From the NCBI GenBank assembly GCA_005239615.1, contig SBBR01000046.1:1-6654 (forward strand): a stretch of DNA of 6,654 nucleotides, given 5' to 3'. Source of the DNA: an archaeon. Lineage in GTDB: Archaea; Iainarchaeota; Iainarchaeia; Iainarchaeales; Iainarchaeaceae. The notes beneath the pieces were generated by a model. The model did not search any database. It worked only from the letters and a program-made list of their open reading frames with translations, and was not told where the DNA came from. Shown piece after piece: positions 1 to 5,403 of this stretch; position 1 is the stretch's first letter, and each line of letters starts with the position of its first letter. The position numbers were made by a program, and so were the translations under genes.

Positions 1-38
1 TGTTCCTTATGAACATCCAAACCTGCATAGAATGTCAT
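1..38 (-). CDS. IS110-type transposase, N-terminus only (runs off the window edge)
   Basis: The minus strand reads ATG at 38-36, then MTFYAGLDVHKE before the window ends. A short hydrophobic strand followed by G-[LI]-D-V-H-K is the usual opening of IS110-family transposases (DEDD recombinase domain). The Asp in this motif (D8) would be the first catalytic acidic residue of the RuvC-like fold. A near-perfect Shine-Dalgarno, GGAGGTG at 50-44, sits 5 nt before the ATG and fixes the start. The other start codons in the window have weak or no Shine-Dalgarno, so this gene carries a different initiation signal, consistent with a mobile origin. Only 12 complete residues are visible, so the family call rests on one motif. 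The IS110 versus IS1111 subgroup cannot be decided here. Confidence 0.68.
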   Translation of the reverse strand, partial: MTFYAGLDVHKE

Positions 39-43
39 TATTC

Positions 44-50
44 CACCTCC
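44..50 (-). promoter_or_regulatory. Strong Shine-Dalgarno of the transposase
   Basis: The minus strand reads GGAGGTG, followed by 5 nt and then ATG at 38. It is the only full-strength ribosome binding site seen in the window and decides the transposase start. Confidence 0.7.
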
Positions 51-57
51 ATAGTGA

Positions 58-156
58 TTACGACGCTTCCACTATTTCGGGGTTTTCATAACATTCATCG
101 CAAATATATTCGTGCAGGATGAATATATACTTGTTGTTTTGGCTAGGCCGAGGCAT
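58..156 (-). CDS. Small CxxC protein or gene fragment, unknown function
   Basis: A 32-codon frame runs from ATG at 156 to TAA at 60-58 and ends 19 nt before the transposase start. The product begins MPRPSQNNKYIFIL and then has a Cys-Asp-Glu-Cys knuckle (C19, C22) in ICDECYENPEIVEAS. The mix of aromatic, acidic and CxxC residues looks protein-like rather than random, and one CxxC could contribute half of a zinc site. A weak box A (GCTTTAATG, 185-177) lies about 25 nt upstream of the ATG, the same geometry as other genes here. It could be a real micro-protein, the tail of a gene cut by the insertion element, or chance. I do not recognise the family. Confidence 0.32.
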   Translation of the reverse strand: MPRPSQNNKYIFILHEYICDECYENPEIVEAS

Positions 157-176
157 CCGCCAAAAATAGGCCGAAA

Positions 177-185
177 CATTAAAGC
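177..185 (-). promoter_or_regulatory. Weak box A upstream of the small CxxC frame
   Basis: The minus strand reads GCTTTAATG, centred about 25 nt before the ATG at 156. The position fits an archaeal box A for a leaderless transcript, but the match is weak. It could instead drive a transcript through the IS leader. Confidence 0.22.
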
Positions 186-228
186 AGGTTGGGGGCCGGC
201 TTGTGGCCGACACTCATTTGCCCAAAGG

Positions 229-2355
229 TCACTTTGTCGCAACCCTGTAGGCTACCCAGAAACCCGTCACGATGAGCAGTAGCACTACAATGCCCACAGC
301 CGCATTCCCGCCGCCGAGTACGGCAAAGCCGGCTCCTGCCAGGTTTGTAATTTTCTGCACAACTCCGGTGCCGGCGTTCTGATCTGTAGTTTTGGTCGTG
401 ATCGGAATCACCACTTCTTCCGCACTGCCCTTTTCCGCCGTGGCCTTGACGTCTACTGGCGTGGCTGTTTTTTGAGCAGTATCGTTGGTGCCTTTCGCCC
501 TGAGGATTTTCGTGGACCTCTGCAGGAATCCAATCCCGCCTGCCTTCACATCATAAACGACCTTCGCCTCCGCACCCATGAAGCCGTTCACCGCAAAGGT
601 CCTTTTTCCAATGGTGTGCGGGGGCAGGACCACCTCTGCCGGGGAGACATCCGCGTTGTCGGCGTAGACAGTGACGCTCGCTTCCTTATTCGAGCCGTTC
701 TCGAAGGAAATTTCAACGAAACCTGAGGTTCCCGCCAGTTCTACCTTTCCGGGCACGGTTATTTTTATCTTCGTGAGGGCGTCCCTCTCGGAAGCGTTAA
801 CTTGCACCAAAAAATTGTCAGATGTTATTTTGCACTGTAGACCGGAGCCGTAATGGCCGTCCAGGACTATGTAGGCGCTGCCAGTGCTGTCCTCTCCAAC
901 GTCATCCGCAAAAACATTGACCTTCACAACACCAGTCTCGCCGGCAAAGAGCCTAGGCGTGTCCCTGTACGTTTCTGTAGAAAAGTCCGGGCTGTACTCG
1001 ATGGCCTGCACCCTGTCAACCAGGAAGTCCTCGCTGGAGTAGTTCCTGAGCGTGAAGTAATTGCGGCTCTCCTTTCCTGCGCCAACAGAAACATTCTTGG
1101 CGCTGATGCCCAGCCCTTGGCAGCCCTGGCTCGGCAGCTGCCTTTTGCCATAGGGCGTGGTTACTGTGGCATCTCCGGCACCTGCAAATTCTGCAACATT
1201 TCTTGCATTGTCCCTTGCCTGGCCCGGGGCGTTGTAATTGTTCATGTTGGCGGCCGGCCCGACTCTGGTCGCGGCCTTGGATATATTTTGGTAGGCGTAA
1301 TTGCTATTGGTCGCGGGCACGGTTTGTGCGCTGGCCAAGTTTTGGTAATTGTAGTTGCTGCTGGCCGTAGGTGCAACATCAGCCCATGCCTGCCTGCTTT
1401 CCTTTGCCCTGTTGTATGAGGTGCTGCCCTGCGGGTTGTAGAAAGCATTCGCGTTGTACCTGTTCGCATTCTCAATCGTGTTTGTGGGTGTGCTGTCGTC
1501 CGCCCCGAAAACGCTTACAGTGAAACTGTCCTGTATTTCCCCCGCGGTGCAACTCGTGCCATCCCTGAAAGTTGCATACACCTTTACCTTGCCCTCGGCG
1601 CTTCCTGTCTTCGCAGTACTCGCGGCGAAAGCCTCAAAGGTTATTTTTCCCGTGCCGCCGTTTGAAATTTCCCTGTCGAACTTCACGTTCCTCGCCCCGG
1701 CGTCGAAGCCGTCGATGAACACTGAGACGTTCTGGATGTCTAGGTATTTTCCTGAATTGTTCGTGATGTGGAACGTCCTGGCTTTGGTGTCTCCCGCGTC
1801 AATGCTGAAGCTCTCTGCCACAACACTCGCCTCGCTGCACCCCGCCTCCTCAGGGGCTTTGAACCCACTCCCGACAAGCGTGGCCTGCCTTGGAGGGTAA
1901 TAGTAATTGCCGTAGAAAGCAGGGCCGTAGGACGCCACCCAGCCGGGCGAGTAGGCCCATGCAGAGTTGTAGTAGTAATAACTCGAGGGGTAGTATGTGT
2001 AGTAGGCCGTGCTGTAGGGTGCGTAGTAGAAAGAAGGGCTGAAGCTGTACCAGCCTGGCTGGAAGTTGTAGTAGCTGCCGTACGAATAAACCCTGTAAGG
2101 GTAATCAAAGTAATAATAGTCGCCGGAGACGTAGGTGTAGGGCGTAATGGAGTATATGTACCTCTCGCCGTTGTATAGCTGGAAGTAGAAGTTCTCCGTG
2201 CCGAAAGCGAAGCCAGTGGCGTGGGATTCCGTTGCCGCAAAGATTACAAACGCGATTCCCACGAGAGTCAAAAGTAATCCGTTTCCCATAAATCCCCGCC
2301 TCGGCCCCGAGCAAATGCCCTGATTCCGGCTTATCCTGGTATCCGACAGCAGCAT
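229..2355 (-). CDS. Large tyrosine-rich surface protein with C-terminal membrane anchor
   Basis: A predicted 708-residue envelope protein. Residues 24-42 form a hydrophobic signal segment. Residues 57-153 hold 33 tyrosines in 97 residues, with Trp, Phe, Pro and Ser. Two similar beta-type domains follow (about 172-285 and 411-522), each opening with GC and closing with a second Cys exactly 96 residues later (C173/C269, C412/C508). A probable disulfide therefore seems duplicated. An Asn/Tyr/Ala-rich linker (about 297-400) separates them. A third beta-like segment (about 526-620), a Thr/Lys-rich stalk and one membrane helix (about 684-703) ending in YRVATK complete it. Many N-X-S/T sequons (for example N209, N421, N438, N553) would permit glycosylation. 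The start at 2355 fits the box A spacing. ATG at 2289 (M23) would give a more ordinary signal peptide. The exact family is unknown; an S-layer or adhesin-like role is inference. Confidence 0.85.
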   Translation of the reverse strand: MLLSDTRISRNQGICSGPRRGFMGNGLLLTLVGIAFVIFAATESHATGFAFGTENFYFQLYNGERYIYSITPYTYVSGDYYYFDYPYRVYSYGSYYNFQPGWYSFSPSFYYAPYSTAYYTYYPSSYYYYNSAWAYSPGWVASYGPAFYGNYYYPPRQATLVGSGFKAPEEAGCSEASVVAESFSIDAGDTKARTFHITNNSGKYLDIQNVSVFIDGFDAGARNVKFDREISNGGTGKITFEAFAASTAKTGSAEGKVKVYATFRDGTSCTAGEIQDSFTVSVFGADDSTPTNTIENANRYNANAFYNPQGSTSYNRAKESRQAWADVAPTASSNYNYQNLASAQTVPATNSNYAYQNISKAATRVGPAANMNNYNAPGQARDNARNVAEFAGAGDATVTTPYGKRQLPSQGCQGLGISAKNVSVGAGKESRNYFTLRNYSSEDFLVDRVQAIEYSPDFSTETYRDTPRLFAGETGVVKVNVFADDVGEDSTGSAYIVLDGHYGSGLQCKITSDNFLVQVNASERDALTKIKITVPGKVELAGTSGFVEISFENGSNKEASVTVYADNADVSPAEVVLPPHTIGKRTFAVNGFMGAEAKVVYDVKAGGIGFLQRSTKILRAKGTNDTAQKTATPVDVKATAEKGSAEEVVIPITTKTTDQNAGTGVVQKITNLAGAGFAVLGGGNAAVGIVVLLLIVTGFWVAYRVATK
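1273..1359 (-). repeat. Two 18-residue-period Asn/Tyr repeats in the linker
   Basis: SNYNYQNLASA (residues 333-343) and SNYAYQNISKA (351-361) are offset by exactly 18 residues. They lie in the Asn/Tyr/Ala-rich linker between the two Cys-paired domains. This looks like a small in-frame duplication in a disordered spacer. Confidence 0.6.
1897..2187 (-). repeat. Tyrosine-rich low-complexity segment of the surface protein
   Basis: Codons 57-153 encode 33 Tyr in 97 residues, in motifs such as YYYFDYPYRVYSYGSYY and YYPSSYYYYN. On the plus strand this appears as recurring GTA/ATA triplets. Both TAC and TAT codons are used, so it is not a simple nucleotide repeat and is probably selected at the protein level. 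It sits immediately after the signal segment, so it would be exposed outside the membrane and furthest from the anchor. Confidence 0.85.
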
Positions 2356-2383
2356 GGCCCCTGTAATAAATGTCGCGAGGCAA

Positions 2384-2391
2384 TATATAAA
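2384..2391 (-). promoter_or_regulatory. Box A (TTTATATA) of the surface-protein gene
   Basis: The minus strand reads TTTATATA, preceded by a purine-rich stretch (GAGAAAAC) that could act as a BRE. Its centre is about 32 nt before the ATG at 2355. Transcription would start near 2361 and leave only about six leader bases. This supports the 2355 start, although initiation at 2289 from a roughly 70-nt leader is not excluded. Confidence 0.65.
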
Positions 2392-2483
2392 TGTTTTCTC
2401 TGGCTCACGGGAACAAGTTAATTAATGGGTGTTGTTGTCCTTACTTAGGCAGGTAGGCATTTTCCAGTGCATTCCATTGAAAC

Positions 2484-2522
2484 TGTCAAATTCTGCTGAT
2501 GTTTCGTGAGGACAAAAAAATG
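2484..2522. repeat. 39-nt intergenic repeat, copy 1
   Basis: On the plus strand: TGTCAAATTCT, then 12 variable bases, then TGAGGA starting at repeat position 24, then an A-rich tail with seven consecutive A. It abuts copy 2 with no gap. Hand alignment gives 28 of 39 identities to copy 2 and 26 of 39 to copy 3, concentrated in the two outer boxes. Confidence 0.75.
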
Positions 2523-2561
2523 TGTCAAATTTTGCAGGGCATTCTTGAGGAAAGAAAAAGC
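2523..2561. repeat. 39-nt intergenic repeat, copy 2
   Basis: On the plus strand: TGTCAAATTTT, 12 variable bases, TGAGGA at repeat position 24, then an A-rich tail. It is an exact head-to-tail neighbour of copy 1, with the same internal spacing and no indel. Confidence 0.75.
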
Positions 2562-2620
2562 TAAAATGCACTATAACGCCCCGAATACCAAAAACAATCG
2601 ATTTTACGAAAAGCGAAAAG

Positions 2621-2659
2621 TGTCAAATTCTATTGAGAAAATTTGAGGAAAAAAATAGA
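2621..2659. repeat. 39-nt intergenic repeat, copy 3
   Basis: On the plus strand: TGTCAAATTCT, 12 variable bases, TGAGGA at repeat position 24, then seven A. It is separated from copy 2 by 59 nt with no recognisable extra copy. Its A-tail is also the T-tract just downstream of rtcB, so this copy may serve as the rtcB terminator. Confidence 0.75.
2649..2655 (-). terminator. T-tract terminator after rtcB
   Basis: The minus strand carries seven T about 27-33 nt after the rtcB stop codon at 2682. Archaeal RNA polymerase commonly terminates at such oligo-T tracts without a strong hairpin. The A-rich tails of repeat copies 1 and 2 supply further T tracts downstream. Confidence 0.5.
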
Positions 2660-2681
2660 ACTGGCAAAGTCAGGTTTATAT

Positions 2682-4154
2682 TTATCCTTTGACGTTTCCT
2701 ACTGGCTTCAATGAGAATACTTTCTTCGAAATCCCGATTTCATCCATCGTCGCAACCACTTCACTTATGTCCTTGTACGCCATGCCCGCTTCCTCGGCGA
2801 GCCCGGCAAAAGATGCCGATTTCACATAAATCCCCCGCGCCTCCATCTCGCGCTGCAATTGCTCTCCCTTCACAAGGCCTTTCGCCTTCGTACGCGACAT
2901 CGTCCTGCCGGAACCATGCATCGTGCTCCCAAACGTTTCCTCCATCGCCTTCTGCGTCCCGACGCACACATAGCTACCGGTTTCCATGCTCCCTCCTACA
3001 ATCACTGGCTGGCCGGTTTTCCTGAAAACAGGCGCGAGCTCCTCATGGCCAGGCCCAAAGCCCCTTGTTGAGCCCTTGCGGTGCACCACGAGCTTTCTCA
3101 TTTTCCCATCGACCTTGTGCGTTTCGACCTTCGCGATGTTGTGTGCGACGTCGTATATGAGGTTCATCTCCATTTCCTCTGGAGTTTTGCGGAACACTTT
3201 CCCGAACGCTGTTCTGATGCTGTGCGTAATCACTTGCCGGTTCGCAAAAGCGCTGTTGGCTGCGCATGCCATTGCGCTGTAGTATTTCTGGCCCTCCGGG
3301 CTGCTGAACGGTGCGCATGCAAGCTCCCTGTCCCTTACCTTGAGCCTGTATTTCTCCATCACCGGACCGAACATTTGCAGGTAATCAGTCGCAATCTGGT
3401 GTCCTGTGCCTCGCGAGCCGCAGTGAACCATTACCATCATCTGCCCATCGCCGTGCACTCCAAACTTCGAGGCAACCTCCCTGTCATAAATGTTCTCCGC
3501 CCGGATGACCTGCACCTCGAGGTAATGGTTTCCCGAGCCGAGTGTGCCGAGCTGGTTCATGCTCCTGCCTATTGCCTTTTCCGAGACATTCATGGCATCG
3601 GCTCCCTTTATGATCCCCTTTTCCTCTATGCGCTCGAGGTCCTGCTTCCACGCATGGCCATTTTCGACACACCACCTCGCGCCGTTCTCCATCACATCAA
3701 TGACCTGTTTGCGCTGCAGTCTCACGCTTCCCTTGACCCCGACCCCTGCCGGCACCTTCACGAAAAGCTCATTCATGAGCTCCTTTATTTTCGGCTGCAC
3801 CTCATTGTAGCCGAGGTTGGTGGAAATCAGGCGCATGCCGCACAAAATGTCAAACCCAATCCCACCGGGGCTTATCACGCCTTCCTCAGGGTCGAATGCC
3901 GCAACCCCGCCGACAGGGAAGCCGTAGCCGCTGTGGGCATCTGGACATGCTATTGCATATTTTACTATTCCAGGAAGGCACGCAACGTTTGTTATTTGCT
4001 CGAACACCGCTGAGTCCATCCCATGTAGGAGGTTCTCCGTCGCATAAACCCGCGCTGGGACATTCATGCCTTCCTTTTCGGTTGCAGGTATTTCCCACAC
4101 GTTCCTTGACACAGGCTCGACTTTCATGTTTGTATTTATTAGTTTCACTGCCAT
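2682..4154 (-). CDS. rtcB: RtcB RNA-splicing ligase
   Basis: RtcB joins a 2',3'-cyclic phosphate or 3'-phosphate RNA end to a 5'-hydroxyl using GTP and Mn2+, and seals tRNA exons after intron removal. The 490 residues match the archaeal length (about 480). Visible landmarks are GGIGFDILCG with metal ligands D102 and C105, GSGNHYLEV with N209/H210, HCGSRGTGH with H244, YDVAHNIAK with H338, and STMHGSGR with the guanylylated nucleophile H413. All family active-site positions are present and no intein interrupts it. The usual HGAGR reads HGSGR here. The start is at 4154, with a weak GGAG (4169-4166) 11 nt upstream. It is the last gene of the exonuclease-archease-RHH-rtcB run. A weak A/T-rich element near 4255-4265 could add an internal promoter, but I give it little weight. 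Confidence 0.97.
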   Translation of the reverse strand: MAVKLINTNMKVEPVSRNVWEIPATEKEGMNVPARVYATENLLHGMDSAVFEQITNVACLPGIVKYAIACPDAHSGYGFPVGGVAAFDPEEGVISPGGIGFDILCGMRLISTNLGYNEVQPKIKELMNELFVKVPAGVGVKGSVRLQRKQVIDVMENGARWCVENGHAWKQDLERIEEKGIIKGADAMNVSEKAIGRSMNQLGTLGSGNHYLEVQVIRAENIYDREVASKFGVHGDGQMMVMVHCGSRGTGHQIATDYLQMFGPVMEKYRLKVRDRELACAPFSSPEGQKYYSAMACAANSAFANRQVITHSIRTAFGKVFRKTPEEMEMNLIYDVAHNIAKVETHKVDGKMRKLVVHRKGSTRGFGPGHEELAPVFRKTGQPVIVGGSMETGSYVCVGTQKAMEETFGSTMHGSGRTMSRTKAKGLVKGEQLQREMEARGIYVKSASFAGLAEEAGMAYKDISEVVATMDEIGISKKVFSLKPVGNVKG

Positions 4155-4198
4155 TAAGACAACAACTCCATGTTTTGGTAATGGTGTTCTCCGCTCTA

Positions 4199-4327
4199 TC
4201 AGAGGAGCCTCACAGCCTCTGTCGCTACTTTTGAAAGAGACCCATTCTTCCCTCCATATTTTTCATTGGCAATTCTTCTCAGTATTCTTTAACCCTCTTT
4301 TGTGAGGCTTATCTTGATTTTTCCCAT
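4199..4327 (-). pseudogene. Ribbon-helix-helix regulator with an in-frame stop
   Basis: Between archease and rtcB the minus strand reads ATG at 4327, MGKIKISLTKEG, then TAA (4291-4289). It continues in the same frame as RILRRIANEKYGG and GSLSKVATEAVRLL, ending at TGA (4201-4199). With the TAA read as one residue this is a 42-residue protein shaped like a CopG/Arc-type RHH DNA-binding protein: an N-terminal beta strand (KIKISL), helix A (about 11-24) and helix B (about 30-42). A change such as GAA (Glu) to TAA would explain the break. It begins 43 nt after the archease stop and ends 44 nt before the rtcB start, so it is in the operon. It is broken by nonsense mutation, or affected by a sequencing error. 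TAA recoding is unlikely. The family call comes from pattern, not a search. Confidence 0.6.
4200..4221 (-). other. Short hairpin ahead of rtcB
   Basis: CAGAGG (4200-4205) and CCTCTG (4216-4221) are perfect 6-bp arms around a 10-nt loop. They span the last codons and stop of the RHH remnant, 45 nt upstream of rtcB. No T tract follows on the minus strand, so it is not an obvious terminator. It could shape the rtcB leader or stabilise a processed end. The stem is short and may be chance. Confidence 0.3.
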
Positions 4328-4370
4328 ACAATCGCCCGCAAACCACCGAAAGATTTTTGGCAGCATACTT

Positions 4371-4790
4371 TCAAATATCCACTACTACTGTGGCAACGTA
4401 TTTTCCATTTTCCTTTTTGATGCCGAACAAGTACAGTGTAATGGCCTTGACGTCATTGTTAAGGTTTTCCCTGCCAATGCTGTCGAGAGTGTCGCCCGTG
4501 CATTTCGCTTCCAGCCTGTTCCCGGAAAACTTAATGGCGAACTTGCTGAAAAGAAGCCCGTCAACGTCCTTGATGTAGACCAGTTCGCTGAGAAAGTTGT
4601 AGAGGAGCTCGTCATCATTCTTGCCCTCAACCGCAATTTTCTTTTTCACTGCCCCCCTTATCTTTCCAATGTCAGCCATTGCCTCGGTGAGCGCGAGGGC
4701 ACAGTTCTCGAACAGTTCTTCCCGGGTTTTCCCCTCAGCCCGGAAAGCTATGTCGGCAATCGCCACATCAGGCAGGAACTTGTGGTTCAT
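4371..4790 (-). CDS. Archease, RtcB-activating protein
   Basis: Archease speeds RtcB guanylylation and allows multiple turnover; its gene often neighbours rtcB. The 139-residue length is typical. Family signatures: FRAEGKTREELFENCALALTE near the N-terminus, DDELLYNFLSELVYIKD (59-75), GLLFSKF (78-84), NDVKAITLYLF (112-122, with K115) and the C-terminal VVVDI ending at D138-I139. D13 and D138 match the acidic positions used for metal binding in studied archeases. The usual N-terminal HTAD reads AIAD here (residues 10-13), so the His is absent while the Asp remains. The ATG at 4790 follows the exonuclease stop by 27 nt with no clear Shine-Dalgarno, consistent with co-transcription. Confidence 0.93.
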   Translation of the reverse strand: MNHKFLPDVAIADIAFRAEGKTREELFENCALALTEAMADIGKIRGAVKKKIAVEGKNDDELLYNFLSELVYIKDVDGLLFSKFAIKFSGNRLEAKCTGDTLDSIGRENLNNDVKAITLYLFGIKKENGKYVATVVVDI

Positions 4791-4817
4791 TCGAATAACC
4801 CTAGCAGATATGGTGCC

Positions 4818-5390
4818 TCACCATTTCTCTATCCTGTCGATTTTGAGCCGCACGAGCCTCTGGTACACGGTCTCCGTGATTTCAAGGTCCTTGCGGAGGT
4901 ATTTGGCAATCCTCGCGGTGTTGCCCTTCCAGTACTCCTCCGCGACCATCGCGCCGTCCATGTCCGCCTTGTCGATTGAGAGGAAGCTCCCGAACTCCTT
5001 CAGCTTGCCCCTGATGTTGCCGAACTTGTATGCTGCCAGCTTCTCCCTGATGTCCACAATCTCCTTCAGGGTGAATGGCACTATTTCCACATTGGCCACG
5101 AAGCTGCGCGTCACGAGGAACGGGATGTCGAAGTCCTTGATGTTGAAGCCCACCAGCTTGGTGGAGAGGCTCTTGCTCTTCGCGATTTCTTTCCAGAATT
5201 CCGCGAGCAACTCTGCTTCGTCGCCGCCCACGAGCACAACAGGCTCGCTGTCCTTCTTCTTAAGACCTATCGCGATTATTTTCGAGTCAATCGGGTTGAG
5301 CAGCTTTATCTTCTCCGCGTGGGACTCGCGCTTCTCGTACTCCTTCCTGTCCAGCGGCACTGTCTCGATGTCAATGACAATGTAAGACAT
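4818..5390 (-). CDS. Stand-alone DEDDy 3'-5' exonuclease, PolB-exonuclease-like
   Basis: A 190-residue protein resembling the proofreading domain of family B DNA polymerases, with no polymerase attached. Exo I is IDIET (D7, E9), Exo II is GFNIKDFDIPFL (N83, D88), and Exo III is YLRKD (Y164, D168), the Tyr-x3-Asp spacing of DEDDy enzymes. All four acidic catalytic residues and the Tyr are present, so it should be an active two-metal nuclease removing nucleotides from 3' ends. The ATG at 5390 lies about 28 nt downstream of a box A, implying a leaderless message. It is the first gene of the run with archease and rtcB, which makes RNA or tRNA end processing an attractive guess. The family is usually predicted to act on DNA, and specificity cannot be read from these motifs. 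Confidence 0.9.
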   Translation of the reverse strand: MSYIVIDIETVPLDRKEYEKRESHAEKIKLLNPIDSKIIAIGLKKKDSEPVVLVGGDEAELLAEFWKEIAKSKSLSTKLVGFNIKDFDIPFLVTRSFVANVEIVPFTLKEIVDIREKLAAYKFGNIRGKLKEFGSFLSIDKADMDGAMVAEEYWKGNTARIAKYLRKDLEITETVYQRLVRLKIDRIEKW

Positions 5391-5403
5391 GCTAATGGGT
5401 TTG

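Larger units (their letters stand above)
1..228 (-). mobile_element. Left end of an IS110-type element; outer boundary not resolved
   Basis: The element is inferred from the transposase start at 38. IS110-family elements usually lack clear terminal inverted repeats and target-site duplications, so no boundary can be read from one copy. It must lie between the transposase start and the stop codon of the surface protein at 229. In IS110-group elements the noncoding stretch upstream of the transposase encodes part of the bridge RNA that guides recombination, so 39-228 is where such an RNA would lie. I could not fold a convincing two-loop bridge RNA by eye. A small reading frame (156-58) occupies part of the interval and may be host DNA, which would put the boundary close to 57. 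Confidence 0.35.
2356..2681. other. Intergenic region between rtcB and the surface-protein gene
   Basis: This is a noncoding stretch of 326 nt. Near the rtcB stop it holds a seven-T tract on the minus strand. Its middle holds three copies of a 39-nt repeat. Its low-coordinate end holds the surface-protein promoter, with the 8-bp palindrome TTAATTAA at 2418-2425 about 30 bp upstream of box A. I found no credible coding frame on either strand. It is visibly more A/T-rich than the flanking genes. Confidence 0.7.

Noticed and set aside
853..1419. Long open frame on the plus strand inside the surface-protein gene
   Set aside because: It is antisense to a well-structured 708-residue protein, has no promoter or ribosome binding site, and shows no recognisable domain.
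2172..2202. ENFYFQ in the surface protein, close to a TEV protease site (ENLYFQ), as a possible construct tag
   Set aside because: It has Phe instead of Leu, lies at the start of a natural Tyr/Phe-rich stretch, and nothing else suggests an engineered sequence.
2466..2572. 8-bp inverted repeat AGTGCATT / AATGCACT flanking the tandem 39-nt copies
   Set aside because: The match does not extend, and an 8-bp pair is expected by chance in an interval of this size.
2484..2631. Bacterial-type -35 boxes (TTGACA on the minus strand in each repeat)
   Set aside because: No matching -10 element sits 16-18 nt away, and the window shows archaeal promoter signals.
2484..2659. The 39-nt repeats as a CRISPR array
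   Set aside because: Only three copies, one displaced by 59 nt, with strong divergence inside each copy and no unique spacers of constant length.
2674..2683. TATA-like element on the plus strand next to the rtcB stop
   Set aside because: No plus-strand gene follows; downstream lies the antisense of rtcB. Its A/T content reflects the intergenic edge.
3081..4013. A 310-codon plus-strand frame opposite rtcB
   Set aside because: It is antisense to a fully conserved RtcB; the open frame follows from rtcB codon bias.
2682..4154. Intein in RtcB, as found in some archaea
   Set aside because: All motifs are contiguous, the total length is normal, and no splicing-junction residues or endonuclease domain are present.
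4155..4370. tRNA or other structured RNA gene in the archease-rtcB gap
   Set aside because: No acceptor stem, T-loop or anticodon arm pattern; the stretch is explained better as an RHH reading frame.
4302..4979. Plus-strand frame opposite archease and the exonuclease end
   Set aside because: It spans two convincingly conserved minus-strand genes and the gap between them, and the product has no recognisable motif.
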